Shown piece after piece: positions 1 through 8,837 of a stretch of 64,000 bases of DNA. The DNA lies in assembly GCA_963677135.2 (NCBI GenBank), contig CAXXLS010000014.1:1-64000 (forward strand), written 5' to 3'. Positions within the stretch are counted from its first letter, which is position 1. Every line of letters starts with the position of its first letter. A program made the translations under genes and the position numbers. Source of the DNA: Seleniibacterium sp963677135. GTDB lineage: Bacteria > Desulfobacterota > Desulfuromonadia > Desulfuromonadales > Geopsychrobacteraceae. Below the pieces are notes generated by a model, which made no database searches, had not been told where the DNA came from, and worked only from the letters and a program-made list of their open reading frames with translations.

Positions 1-956
1 CGACGACGCCACACGCCGGTGCCCGTGCAGGGAGCATCGACGAGCACCCGGTCCATCCGGCCGACGAGATCGTCAAGAGCTGCGTCTCCGGGCTGGCGCA
101 CCTGAATGTTGCGCGCACCTGCACGCGCGATGCGCTCGTGAATGGGCGCGAGGCGCAGCTTGTCGCTGTCATAGGCGTAGATCTGGCCCTTGTTCTCCAT
201 GGCGGCCGCCAGCGCCAGCGTCTTGCCGCCGCCGCCTGCGCAGAAATCGAGAACCTGTTCGCCGGCCTGCGCGAAAACGAGCAGAGCCGCCACCTGGCTG
301 GCTTCGTCCTGAAGCTCGAACCAGCCCTTGCGATAGCCTTCCTCGGCCTGCACATGGGGCATGCGGGCCGCTCCGGGCTTCGGCTTCAGCCTGACGCCGG
401 TGGGCGCGATAGCCGTTGCCTGCGCGCCGAGCGAGCCAAGACGCTTGAGTACCTTTTCGCGGGACGCCTTCAGCGTGTTGACGCGCAGATCGATGGGCGC
501 GCGCTGCGCAAGCGCGATGCCCTCCGCCACGGCTTCGTCGTCGAAATTCGCGGAAAAGGAAGACCACAGCCATTCCGGCACGTCGGCCTTCACCCAATCG
601 GGTGCATCGTTGAGAGAATTGGCGGCAAGAGCCGCCTTTTCCTTGTCTGTCAGAGGCTGAGGCGCGTGGCGGTCGGCCTCCAGCGCGGCCTCGATGGAGG
701 CAACATCGTGCCCCCATTCCAGACCGTAGACGCCGAGCACGAGATCGCGTGCGCTGTCGGATCCCATCCGCCAGCCGAGCGAGGAACGCTTGCGCAGGAC
801 GTCGAAGACCAGATTGCCGATCACCGTGCGGTCACCGGACCCGGCGAACCTGTGGTTCGCACCCCAGTCCTTCAACGCTTCCTGCACCGGGCGGCGCCGG
901 TCTTCGATATCCTCGATTACCTCTATTGCCGCCGAGAGGCGACCGCCGTCCTTCAT
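1..956 (-). CDS. rsmB: RsmB/NOP-family rRNA cytosine-C5 methyltransferase, partial
   Basis: The minus-strand frame runs from ATG at 956 off the window edge, giving the first ~318 residues; the C-terminus lies outside. These enzymes methylate a cytosine (C967 in E. coli 16S rRNA) using SAM. The SAM-binding part is visible late in the fragment: FELQDEASQ, then VLDFCAGGGGKTLALA, then VDAPCTGTG, where the cysteine of the DAPC motif matches the family's catalytic region. The N-terminal part resembles the alphaproteobacterial form of the family. A weak purine-rich site (AAGGGTAAG) precedes the ATG. The gene lies 70 bp downstream of guaB on the same strand, a neighbourhood common in Rhizobiales. It belongs to the segment that seems foreign to the rest of the window. 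Confidence 0.88.
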   Translation of the reverse strand, partial: MKDGGRLSAAIEVIEDIEDRRRPVQEALKDWGANHRFAGSGDRTVIGNLVFDVLRKRSSLGWRMGSDSARDLVLGVYGLEWGHDVASIEAALEADRHAPQPLTDKEKAALAANSLNDAPDWVKADVPEWLWSSFSANFDDEAVAEGIALAQRAPIDLRVNTLKASREKVLKRLGSLGAQATAIAPTGVRLKPKPGAARMPHVQAEEGYRKGWFELQDEASQVAALLVFAQAGEQVLDFCAGGGGKTLALAAAMENKGQIYAYDSDKLRLAPIHERIARAGARNIQVRQPGDAALDDLVGRMDRVLVDAPCTGTGVWRR

Positions 957-1026
957 GTTCTTACCCTTTTAGCGCCCAGCACGCACAACCTCAAAACGCG
1001 CAGCCTTGCCTGATATTCCCCGCACG

Positions 1027-2529
1027 TCAAATATGCGAGGGGTAATTCGGGCTCTCCCGCGTGATCGTCACATCATGCGCATGGCTCTCGCGCAAAGACG
1101 CGGACGTGATGCGAACGAAGCGGGCTTTCTCCTGAAAGTCCACAATCGTCTTTGCGCCCGTATAACCCATTGAGGCGCGCAGTCCACCGGCGAGTTGGTG
1201 CAACACACTGGAAAGCGCCCCCTTGTAGGGAACCTGCCCCTCGATGCCTTCCGGCACGAGCTTCAGGGTGTCGCGAACTTCCGCCTGGAAATAGCGATCC
1301 GCCGAGCCTCGCGCCATCGCACCGACAGAGCCCATGCCGCGATACGCCTTGTAGGAACGACCCTGGTGCAGATAGACCTCGCCGGGGCTTTCATCCGTGC
1401 CCGCCAGCAGAGAGCCGATCATCGCGCAGGACGCGCCTGCGGCTAGCGCCTTGGCCAGATCGCCGGAGAACTTGATGCCGCCATCGGCAACGATCGGCAC
1501 CTCCGCATTGCCCGCGACCTCCGCCGCTTCGAGAATGGCGGAAAGCTGGGGCATACCGACACCGGCGACGATGCGCGTGGTGCAGATGGAGCCCGGCCCG
1601 ATGCCGACCTTCACCGAATCCGCACCGGCATCGATGAGCGCCTTCGTGGCATCCGCGGTACACACGTTGCCGGCCAGAACCTGAACCGAATTGGAGAGCT
1701 TCTTGACCTTGGTCACGGTCTCCAGCACGCGCTGGGAATGGCCGTGTGCGGTGTCCACGACCAGCAGGTCAACACCGGCCTCGATCAGCCGTTCGGCGCG
1801 GGAGAAGCCTTCGTCGCCGACGCTCGTGGCAGCCGCCACCAGAAGGCGCCCCTGTGCGTCCTTGGAAGCGTTGGGGTTCAGGTGGGCCTTCTCGATGTCC
1901 TTCACGGTCACCAGGCCGATGCATTCGCCCTCGCCGTTGACGACCAGAAGCTTCTCGATGCGGTGCTGATGCAGCAGGCGCTTGGCTTCTTCCTGGCAGA
2001 CGGTCTCACGAACCGTGATCAGGCCCTCGCGGGTCATCAGTTCGTAGATTTTCTGGTCCGGGTTGGAGGCGAAACGCACGTCGCGGTTGGTGAGGATACC
2101 GACGAGACGACCGACATGCTGTCCGCCGGTGCCACCGTTCTCGACGACCGGAATACCGGAGATCTTGTAGTGGGACATCAGGTCCAGCGCGTCCTTCAGC
2201 GTGGCGTCCGGACCGATGACGACCGGGTTCACGACCATGCCGGATTCGAACTTCTTGACCTGCCGGACCTCTTCGGCCTGCTGCTCGTGGGTCAGGTTCT
2301 TGTGAATGACGCCGATGCCGCCGGACTGGGCCATGGCGATGGCCAGCTTCGATTCCGTGACCGTATCCATGGCCGAGGAAAGGATCGGGAGGTTTAGTTC
2401 GATCGACCGCGTAACGCGCGAACGAAGATCGGTCTCGCCGGGCAGGACTTCCGAGTGTCCGGGAAGAAGAAGAACATCATCGAAAGTGAGGGCCTCGCGG
2501 CCATTGGCGGGTTCGTAAAAGGCAGGCAT
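1027..2529 (-). CDS. guaB: Inosine-5'-monophosphate dehydrogenase
   Basis: A 500-residue protein that oxidises IMP to XMP with NAD+, the committed step of GMP synthesis. The start chosen is ATG at 2529 (MPAFYEPANG), because the sequence upstream of it in frame has no family similarity and AAGGGGA lies just before it. The order is the N-terminal barrel half with TFDDVLL at 15-21, a CBS-domain pair at about residues 95-215, and the second barrel half. The active-site loop GPGSICTTR is at 311-319 with catalytic Cys316, followed by the VADGGI phosphate site at 347-352 and the YRGMGS flap start near 396. All key residues are intact. Alphaproteobacterial in style; gene order with rsmB is conserved in Rhizobiales. 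Confidence 0.97.
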   Translation of the reverse strand: MPAFYEPANGREALTFDDVLLLPGHSEVLPGETDLRSRVTRSIELNLPILSSAMDTVTESKLAIAMAQSGGIGVIHKNLTHEQQAEEVRQVKKFESGMVVNPVVIGPDATLKDALDLMSHYKISGIPVVENGGTGGQHVGRLVGILTNRDVRFASNPDQKIYELMTREGLITVRETVCQEEAKRLLHQHRIEKLLVVNGEGECIGLVTVKDIEKAHLNPNASKDAQGRLLVAAATSVGDEGFSRAERLIEAGVDLLVVDTAHGHSQRVLETVTKVKKLSNSVQVLAGNVCTADATKALIDAGADSVKVGIGPGSICTTRIVAGVGMPQLSAILEAAEVAGNAEVPIVADGGIKFSGDLAKALAAGASCAMIGSLLAGTDESPGEVYLHQGRSYKAYRGMGSVGAMARGSADRYFQAEVRDTLKLVPEGIEGQVPYKGALSSVLHQLAGGLRASMGYTGAKTIVDFQEKARFVRITSASLRESHAHDVTITRESPNYPSHI

Positions 2530-2842
2530 GGGCCAAGTCCCCTTAAATTGAAAAAGGATACCGTCGCCTGCCTTTGGGAGAAAGACGGGCGGGCGACGAA
2601 TCTCTGCGGTCCCGGAGGAGTTGGCGCGGGTCAATACCACGAGGACGGGATATTGAAAAGCGCATTCGCACCGGCGCGGCTTCGCACAAGCCCCCGCAGA
2701 ACGCATATCAGCCACCCCCGGCCCGCACGACGGAGGGGGCAGAACCTGCTATAAGCGGCCTTCCGGAACGATCTTCTGCCTGTGGTCGTTTTGCAGATGG
2801 CGTTTTGCCATCGAACAAAAACAAATAATCAGGACCCCATCC
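2530..2842. other. Divergent intergenic region guaB/MFS
   Basis: About 310 bp between the divergent guaB and MFS genes, presumably holding both promoters. I could not identify a convincing -35/-10 pair, a guanine riboswitch or any coding sequence in it. Confidence 0.4.
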
Positions 2843-3176
2843 GTGACCTCCCGACAACGCATCGTCGCGCTAACCGTGGCCTGCGCCCTGTTCATGCAAA
2901 CGCTTGATTCAAGCGTGCTTGGGACCGCTCTGCCCGCCATCGGGCGCGATTTCGGGCTGGACCCCGTTCACCTGCATCTGGCGATGACTTCCTATCTCAT
3001 CGCCCTTGCGGTCTTCATGCCGATGAGCGGCTGGATCGCCGACAGCTTCGGCACGCGCACGGTGCTACGCATCGCCATCGTGATCTTCGTCGGCGCATCG
3101 GTGGGGTGCGGCTATTCGTCCTCCATCGGCGAACTGGCGGTGATGCGGATCATTCAGGGCATGGGCGGCGCCATGA
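2843..3176 (+). CDS. MFS transporter (DHA2-like), truncated at chimeric junction
   Basis: GTG start at 2843 with AGGA 8-12 bases upstream. About 111 residues are genuine: a first membrane helix with LDSSVLGTALPAI, the DHA2-family signature region of helix 1, then YLIALAVFMPMSGWIAD (helix 2 and loop with a conserved Asp), then helices up to IIQGMGGAM. Family members are usually 450-520 residues. After GGAM the frame continues to a stop at 3265, but the tail (KRAAISSRE...) has no transporter character and is antisense to pfaD. The protein is therefore cut at the join, not naturally short. The substrate cannot be predicted from this fragment. Confidence 0.8.
3166..3176. other. Chimeric junction between two genomes
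   Basis: The bases CGGCGCCATGA fit both sides. On the plus strand they encode the conserved GGAM of an MFS helix; on the minus strand they encode the FMAP near the end of the PfaD domain shown. Left of it, proteins are alphaproteobacterial in style and GC-rich; right of it they are Desulfuromonadales-like. Both genes are interrupted at this point. Confidence 0.8.
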
Positions 3177-3828
3177 AACGTGCGGCGATTTCTTCCCGCG
3201 AAATCTTGGCAATAATCCGATTGGGCGTAACCACCTCCCCGGTCGCGTCACGGTGGATACCATGAGTCCGGAAACGGACCAGGGGCAGGGTCAGGGAGAG
3301 GAAGGCCGAGGCTTCGATAAGGCGGATATCGCGGCGAATATAAAGTTCGACCAGGGCTTTTTCCAGTTCCGGTTCGTTGGGGCTGTGAATCAGGTTGAAC
3401 CCGTAGCTGAAGTGCGTCCGGTCGGGTTCCAGCTGGTCGATGGCCTGCTCGACCACTTCAAGAGGGAGCCCGGCGGCTCCGAAGAAGCCCAGCATGCCGT
3501 TGCGACCGAGTTCACGAACAATGGCAACCGAGCTGATGCCCTTGGCCATGGACCCGCCGACATACGGATAACGCAGGCCGTGATCACTGCAGAAGGAGCG
3601 GTCTCCGAAAGAGCCGAGAGGACACGGCAGTACGATACCGTCAAAAAGGTTCTGCCCCGAGCCATCCCCGTGCGCGGGGCGGACCTGAATACCGCTGGCC
3701 ATGCCGCGGCAGAAAACCGGCTGGTCGATGCGTTTCAGCTGGTTGGCCAATTCCTGGCCTTTCGGGCTATTGTCACGACTTTGATCAAAGACAAGAATAT
3801 CTGGACTGGATATGGCAGAAAGAGACAA
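3166..3828 (-). CDS. pfaD: PfaD-family enoyl reductase, truncated
   Basis: About 221 residues of a PfaD-type flavoprotein, the trans-acting enoyl reductase of polyunsaturated-fatty-acid/secondary-lipid synthases (nitronate-monooxygenase fold). Diagnostic stretches are YPYVGGSMAKGISS, FGAAGL, GFNLIHSPNEP, IEASAFLSL and VTPNRIIAKISREEIAARFM, matching the N-terminal third of PfaD; full-length members are over 500 residues. The rest is lost at the junction near 3170. The start chosen is TTG at 3828 because AGGAG lies seven bases upstream; an upstream ATG at 3876 would overlap the end of ispH and adds unrelated residues. It begins 10 bp after ispH, so the two are probably co-transcribed. No other PUFA-synthase gene is visible, as the contig switches genome here. 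Confidence 0.85.
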
Positions 3829-3838
3829 ACCGGTTCTC

Positions 3839-4690
3839 CTAAAGGGATTCCAGGACAGCCTGGATTTCATCAACAATCTTTTTGGGCGTGGATGCTCCCG
3901 CGGTCAAGCCGACTTTACGGAACTGGCGCAGCTCCTCCAAGGGCAGTTCGGCAGCGGTCTCGACGTGGACGACCCGGGTTCCGTGGGCCGCAATCACTTC
4001 GGCGAGCCGTTTGGTGTTGCTGCTGTTGTACCCCCCGGCCACGATAAAGAAATCGACCTCTTCGGCGAGCCGGATCGCCTCCCCCTGGCGTTTTTTGGTC
4101 GCATCGCAAATGGTATAGAGGACTTCGAAATCGAGGCCGTCCCGTTCGGAAAGATAACGGCCGATGGCATCAAAGGAAGCCCTGTCCTGGGTCGTCTGAG
4201 CCGCCAGGCAGTATTTCTGACTGACCTCGAGATCCATCTCCTGCAACTTTTCAAAACTGTCGAACACATAGGAGGTCCCGGAAGCGTAACTCAACAGACA
4301 CTTTACTTCAGGATGGGATTCTTCTCCAAACAGCAGCAGGGTCCGTCCGCACGACGTGCTGCGCTCTATCCGGATACAGGCTTCGCGCACTTTGGGACAG
4401 GTCGCGTCAACCACCGTGATCCCTCGCGACCGAAGATCGTCGCGGACCTGCTTGGTGATGCCGTGAGCACGGATCACGACGGTCGCGCCAGAGGGAATGT
4501 CGCCGGGAGATTCCGCCGTAACGACACCTTTTTGCGCGTATTCGGCGACCACCTGAGGGTTGTGAATGATCGACCCGAGGATATAGATATGCCCCGGATT
4601 GTCTTTGTGGTCGATCACTTCGTCAAGTTTGCGTAAAGCCAGGCTGACTCCCATGCAGAAGCCGGCACTGTTCGCTCGCACACATTCCAT
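3839..4690 (-). CDS. ispH: 4-hydroxy-3-methylbut-2-enyl diphosphate reductase
   Basis: A 283-residue enzyme of the MEP isoprenoid pathway that reduces HMBPP to IPP and DMAPP with a 4Fe-4S cluster. The three cluster cysteines are visible: Cys12 in SAGFCMGV, Cys98 in DATCPKV and Cys195 in TICDATKKRQ. The substrate-binding histidines and glutamate are also present: HNPQV at 43, RAHGI at 76, and SHPEVK with His126 and Glu128. The length is typical of the short bacterial form. It is followed closely by pfaD. Confidence 0.97.
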   Translation of the reverse strand: MECVRANSAGFCMGVSLALRKLDEVIDHKDNPGHIYILGSIIHNPQVVAEYAQKGVVTAESPGDIPSGATVVIRAHGITKQVRDDLRSRGITVVDATCPKVREACIRIERSTSCGRTLLLFGEESHPEVKCLLSYASGTSYVFDSFEKLQEMDLEVSQKYCLAAQTTQDRASFDAIGRYLSERDGLDFEVLYTICDATKKRQGEAIRLAEEVDFFIVAGGYNSSNTKRLAEVIAAHGTRVVHVETAAELPLEELRQFRKVGLTAGASTPKKIVDEIQAVLESL

Positions 4691-4878
4691 TTATTTAAAG
4701 CCTGAACATCCTGAAGAATCTGGAAATCTCTAATGGCACCTGACCGGGAACCCCGATCTTCTCTATTGCAATCCTATAATAATGTCATCAAACGGGCGGG
4801 CAACGCAAGAAGTTATAGAAAATGCAGCAACCTCTCCGCACCGGGAAGACTACAGGCCGGATTTCCGGCATGAGGAAT

Positions 4879-4912
4879 AAAAAAAGCCGGATCTTAAAAG
4901 ACCCGGCTTTTT
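4879..4912. terminator. Rho-independent terminator after tRNA-Gly copy 2
   Basis: AAAAAGCCGG and ACCCGGCTTTTT form a GC-rich hairpin with A/T tails on both sides. It lies just downstream of the minus-strand tRNA ending at 4921 and can also act in the other direction. Confidence 0.85.
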
Positions 4913-4920
4913 CTGTTAAA

Positions 4921-4995
<75 letters not shown>

Positions 4996-5061
4996 ACGGC
5001 ATGTTACCAAGAACATTATGTGCTAACCAGCTTCACAGTATTTGCTCAGTTGGCCTTTTGA

Positions 5062-5092
5062 GAAAAAAAGACCGAATCGTATAGACCCGGTC
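5062..5092 (-). terminator. Terminator between the two tRNA-Gly genes
   Basis: On the minus strand GACCG and CGGTC pair across a short loop and are followed by a run of seven T. The stem is short, so termination may be partial. Confidence 0.55.
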
Positions 5093-5105
5093 ATAAATTT
5101 TTAAA

Positions 5106-5180
<75 letters not shown>

Positions 5181-5208
5181 TCAGCTGCCCGTCGTGACGA
5201 GCGCTGTA

Positions 5209-5238
5209 TGTATAGCAAAAGCTTTTGACAGGTGTCAA
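5209..5238 (-). promoter_or_regulatory. Sigma-70 promoter of tRNA-Gly
   Basis: On the minus strand TTGACA (5238-5233), an 18-bp spacer, then TGCTATACA, an extended -10 (TATACA at 5214-5209). Transcription would start near 5202, about 22 bp before the tRNA. The -35 box is part of the palindrome TTGACAGGTGTCAA, which also resembles an HcpR-type site. Confidence 0.7.
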
Positions 5239-5445
5239 CGAAAAATTATTTTTTTTGGAAAAAAGAATTTTCATAAAAATAACAGCAGGTTAAAAGAACT
5301 CCTCCAAAAAGAGGCCGGGCCGGAAAAACCTCCGTCACACGCGAAAGTCAGCAATTCTTCACATGGTTTGGGAAAATCTCACGTCAAAACCAATGGTCCG
5401 CTGACCTGCCCGACTCGCCCCTGTTCACCTACTGAGAAAAATCAG

Positions 5446-6033
5446 TTACCGGGCAAAAATCTTGAAGAATTTAAAGAAGTAATCAGCTCCGGACCAGACG
5501 GTTAAAAACAGGGAGATGTAAAAGATGAAGATCCCGGCGTAATGCATGGATGCATAAAGGAAGTCGTATTCAAGACCGAAGAACCAGTAGTATCGATAAT
5601 GCAGCAGCAGCCCGACGAGGGCGATCATCTGGAAAATGGTTTTGTACTTGCCGAGATTGCTGGCGGCGATAACAATCCCCTCGGAAGATGCTATGGAACG
5701 GATTCCCGATACGATCAGTTCCCTGGCCAGGATCACGAACACCGCCCAGGCCGGCACCCTGTCCAGAGGAATCAGCATGATCAGGGCGGCCATGACAATC
5801 AATTTGTCGGCCAGGGGATCAAGAAACTTCCCCAGAACGGTCACCACCTGCCAGCGCCTGGCAAGGTAACCGTCAAGCCAGTCGGTAATCGATGCGACGG
5901 TAAATACGACCGCGGCCCAGAAACAGGTCTGGCGGGACTCAAACAGCAACAGCAGTACCACGATCGGCACGGCAACGATGCGGGAGAGAGTCAGGATATT
6001 CGGAAGATTCAGAAGTTCTTTGCTGCGACTCAT
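5446..6033 (-). CDS. pgsA: CDP-diacylglycerol--glycerol-3-phosphate 3-phosphatidyltransferase
   Basis: A 195-residue integral membrane enzyme that makes phosphatidylglycerophosphate, the first step to phosphatidylglycerol. The CDP-alcohol phosphotransferase signature D-G-x2-A-R-x8-G-x3-D-x3-D is complete at residues 54-76 (DGYLAR ... GKFLDPLADK). Several hydrophobic segments flank it. The ATG at 6033 shares its A with the TGA stop of the upstream transglycosylase gene (TGATG), so translation is probably coupled. Confidence 0.93.
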   Translation of the reverse strand: MSRSKELLNLPNILTLSRIVAVPIVVLLLLFESRQTCFWAAVVFTVASITDWLDGYLARRWQVVTVLGKFLDPLADKLIVMAALIMLIPLDRVPAWAVFVILARELIVSGIRSIASSEGIVIAASNLGKYKTIFQMIALVGLLLHYRYYWFFGLEYDFLYASMHYAGIFIFYISLFLTVWSGADYFFKFFKIFAR

Positions 6034-6599
6034 CAGAAACCACTTTCATTGCGACGATAGTAATCGAAATACCGCTTCACCTTGTGAACATAATTCCGGG
6101 TTTCCGGATAGGGTGGAATCCCGCCGTATTTTCTGACCGCATTGGGCCCGGCATTGTATGCGGCAAGGGCATAATCCAGATTCCGATTGAAAGAATCAAG
6201 CATTTTTCTCAGGTAATACGCTCCGCCATGAATGGACTGAGACGGATCGAAGGGGTTGGTGACCCCGACTTCCCGTGCCGTGTCCGGCATCAGCTGCATC
6301 AAACCCTTGGCCCCCTTGTTGGAAACAACGCCCGGATTAAAATCGCTCTCAACCTTAATAATAGCTTTGATCAGGGCCCGATCAAGCTGAAATGTCGAGG
6401 CACTGTGGGCGATCAGCGATTCGAGGCTGTATTTCTGCCCTTCATTGCTGTAGAACCGGTACTTGGAGGAGGTTGGAACATTGGTGAAATGCACCCGCCC
6501 CTGGCTGTCCACGTAGCGATAGATACCGGCCTCCGCCAGGCCGGGCAGCAATAAAAGAACGATCATCGAAACGACATATCGTAAAGAATTATTAGACAT
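6033..6599 (-). CDS. Lytic transglycosylase with N-terminal DUF4124-like domain
   Basis: A 188-residue secreted murein hydrolase. The start at ATG 6599 is chosen because it begins a signal peptide (MSNNSLRYVVSMIVLLLLPG, cleavage after AEA). A DUF4124-type segment follows (IYRYVDSQGRVHFTNVP). Then comes an SLT domain with the catalytic Glu in IIKVESDFNP, then GAKGLMQLMP, YYLRKML and ALAAYNAGP. It cleaves the glycan strand with formation of 1,6-anhydro ends in the periplasm. An upstream in-frame start at 6701 would spoil the signal peptide. It overlaps pgsA by one base. Confidence 0.9.
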   Translation of the reverse strand: MSNNSLRYVVSMIVLLLLPGLAEAGIYRYVDSQGRVHFTNVPTSSKYRFYSNEGQKYSLESLIAHSASTFQLDRALIKAIIKVESDFNPGVVSNKGAKGLMQLMPDTAREVGVTNPFDPSQSIHGGAYYLRKMLDSFNRNLDYALAAYNAGPNAVRKYGGIPPYPETRNYVHKVKRYFDYYRRNESGF

Positions 6600-6658
6600 G
6601 GATAATTTATATCGTTCTACCGCAAGCAGTGTCAAGCGCCAACCGCACGGGCTATTCC

Positions 6659-6687
6659 TTGACATCTGCCTATCCCGGGAAGATAAT
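6659..6687 (+). promoter_or_regulatory. Sigma-70 promoter of nadB
   Basis: TTGACA at 6659-6664, a 17-bp spacer and GATAAT at 6682-6687: a near-consensus promoter. It would give a ~140-nt leader before nadB. No known riboswitch was recognised in that leader. Confidence 0.7.
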
Positions 6688-6834
6688 GCCCCGCATGCCA
6701 TGTCATATTATTGATAATGACCTCCCATCGAGCCCCTGTCCACCTGTTCGCACCAGGACGCTCCGGGTCCGATTTCTCCGGTTTTCAGATCGGAAACACA
6801 CGGTTTCCCAAGGAAAACTCATCAGGATAGAGAG

Positions 6835-8445
6835 ATGCAGATAACGACAGATTTTCTTGTCATCGGAAGCGGAATCGCAGGATTGACCTATGCGCTGAAG
6901 GTCGCCGACAAAGGAACCGTTGCCCTGGTGACCAAACGCACCATCGATATCACCGCAACCCAGCTCGCCCAGGGTGGCATCGCTTCGGTATTCAGCGCCG
7001 ATGACAGCTTTGCGTCCCACGTCGAGGACACGATGGAAGCCGGAGCCTGGCTGAGCAATCCTGACGTGGTTAAAATGGTCGTCGAATCCGGCCCCGCGGC
7101 AATACGGGACCTGATCGACTGGGGCGTCAATTTCAGTAAAAACCGTGAAGACGGATACGATCTCACCCGCGAAGGCGGCCACAGTCATCGCCGCATTCTT
7201 CACGCCAAGGACTCGACCGGCCGGGAAATCGAAAGGGCCCTCGTCGAAGCCACCCTACAGCACCCGAACATCACCCTCTATCAGGACCATATCGCCGTGG
7301 ACCTGATCACCGAAAACAAGATCCTCAATGCCGAAGCCACCCAAAACCGGTGTCTGGGGGCCTATATTCTCAACAAACAGACTCAGGAGGTCATTACCTT
7401 CGGAGCCAAGTTTACGGTGCTGGCGACCGGTGGCGCAGGCAAAGTCTATCTTTATACCTGCAATCCGGACATTGCCACCGGGGACGGGGTGGCCATCGGC
7501 TGGCGGGCCGGAGCCGACGTTGCGAACATGGAATTCATGCAGTTCCACCCGACCACTCTGTATCATCCCCACGCCAAATCGTTTCTGATCTCGGAAGCGG
7601 TCCGGGGGGAAGGCGCCATACTTCGCAATTCAGAGGGCTACGCCTTCATGCCCGACTATCACAGGCTCAAAGACCTGGCCCCACGGGATATCGTCGCCCG
7701 CGCCATCGACAGCGAGATGAAGAAATCCGGCGATGATTGCGTTTTCCTTGATATCACCCACAAGGGGGCCGATTTCATCAAGGATCATTTTCCGATGATC
7801 TATGAAACCTGCCTCGGTTTCGGCATCGACATGACCAAACAGCCCATCCCGGTCGTCCCCGCCACTCACTACCTGTGCGGAGGGCTGCTCACCGACCTGG
7901 AAGGTGAAACCAGCATCCGCAACCTGTTTGCCATCGGCGAAGTGGCCTATACCGGTCTCCACGGGGCGAATCGCCTGGCCAGCAACAGTCTGCTTGAAGG
8001 GGTGGTTTTTGCCAAAAGAGCGGCCGACGTTTCCCTGTCGCGCTTTGGAGACCGCCTGCCTCCCTACCCTGTCATCCCGGCCTGGGACTGCGGCAACGCC
8101 ACGGACAGCGATGAAGAGGTGATCGTCGCCCATAACTGGGACGAAATCCGGCGCTGCATGTGGAATTATGTCGGCATTGTCCGTTCCGACAAACGTCTGC
8201 AGCGGGCCATGAATCGTATCCTGCTGATCCAGCAGGAGATTGACGAATACTACTGGAATTTCCTGCTCACTCCTGACCTGATCGAACTGCGCAACATCAC
8301 CACGGTCGCCAAGCTGATCGTCCAGAGCGCCCTGTCGCGGCACGAAAGCCGTGGCCTGCATTACAATATCGATCACCCCGAACGGGACGATGTCAACTTC
8401 CAGCATCCGACCATCATCAGAGGAGCCGGACAAGAGGACTCATAG
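6835..8445 (+). CDS. nadB: L-aspartate oxidase
   Basis: A 536-residue flavoenzyme that oxidises L-aspartate to iminoaspartate, the first step of de novo NAD synthesis; NadA would use the product. The FAD dinucleotide fold is at the N-terminus (VIGSGIAGLTYAL, GSGIAG at 11-16). Family landmarks follow: QGGIASVF, EGGHSHRRI, TGGAGKVYL, MEFMQFHPT, SEAVRGEGA, PATHYLCGG and the GANRLASNSLLEG substrate/FAD motif. The C-terminal helical domain of fumarate-reductase-type flavoproteins is present. ATG at 6835 is preceded by AGGATAGAG. No nadA or nadC adjoins it here. Confidence 0.96.
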   Translation: MQITTDFLVIGSGIAGLTYALKVADKGTVALVTKRTIDITATQLAQGGIASVFSADDSFASHVEDTMEAGAWLSNPDVVKMVVESGPAAIRDLIDWGVNFSKNREDGYDLTREGGHSHRRILHAKDSTGREIERALVEATLQHPNITLYQDHIAVDLITENKILNAEATQNRCLGAYILNKQTQEVITFGAKFTVLATGGAGKVYLYTCNPDIATGDGVAIGWRAGADVANMEFMQFHPTTLYHPHAKSFLISEAVRGEGAILRNSEGYAFMPDYHRLKDLAPRDIVARAIDSEMKKSGDDCVFLDITHKGADFIKDHFPMIYETCLGFGIDMTKQPIPVVPATHYLCGGLLTDLEGETSIRNLFAIGEVAYTGLHGANRLASNSLLEGVVFAKRAADVSLSRFGDRLPPYPVIPAWDCGNATDSDEEVIVAHNWDEIRRCMWNYVGIVRSDKRLQRAMNRILLIQQEIDEYYWNFLLTPDLIELRNITTVAKLIVQSALSRHESRGLHYNIDHPERDDVNFQHPTIIRGAGQEDS

Positions 8446-8561
8446 ACCGCACCGCAATGACTTTGAAAGACCGCCGCAAGTTTATTGACCGGCAACAGTC
8501 CGGCTGATTGCCGGTTATTGAGACTGCAGTTCCCTGAAAGCGAATCACGGGAGGAATACCT

Positions 8562-8837
8562 TTGGACATCGACAGCATCCGCAAAAGAATCAATCACCTC
8601 GATGATGAACTCTTGAAACTCTTCAACGAGCGCGCTGCCCTGGCACTTGAAATCGGCGAGTTGAAGAAACAGCAGAACCTCCCGGTTTATGACCCCCGCA
8701 GGGAAAAACTGATTTTTGAACGCATGCAGCAGAACAATCCCGGACCTCTCGACAATGGGGCTATCATCAGGTTGTTTGAACGGGTGATCGATGAAAGCCG
8801 CAGTCTCGAACATTCTTACAGTAAAAGGGGGCGCTGA
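8562..8837 (+). CDS. aroQ: Monofunctional chorismate mutase (AroQ type)
   Basis: A 91-residue all-helical enzyme converting chorismate to prephenate for Phe/Tyr synthesis. The AroQ pattern is clear: IDSIRKRINHLDDELLKLF, ERAALALEIGELK, then PVYDPRREKLIFER and a final helix IIRLFERVIDESR. The arginines, lysine and ERM region that bind chorismate are conserved. The start is TTG at 8562, supported by GGGAGGAA about seven bases upstream; no ATG fits. The TGA stop overlaps the ATG of the next gene (TGATG), so the two products are made together. Confidence 0.88.
   Translation: MDIDSIRKRINHLDDELLKLFNERAALALEIGELKKQQNLPVYDPRREKLIFERMQQNNPGPLDNGAIIRLFERVIDESRSLEHSYSKRGR

Noticed and set aside
138..1013. 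A long plus-strand open frame of 291 codons opposite rsmB.
   Set aside because: It is antisense to a clear RsmB-family protein in GC-rich DNA and its translation resembles no protein I know.
3106..4047. A 313-codon plus-strand open frame crossing the junction.
   Set aside because: It runs antisense to pfaD and ispH across a chimeric join, so it is an artefact of both.
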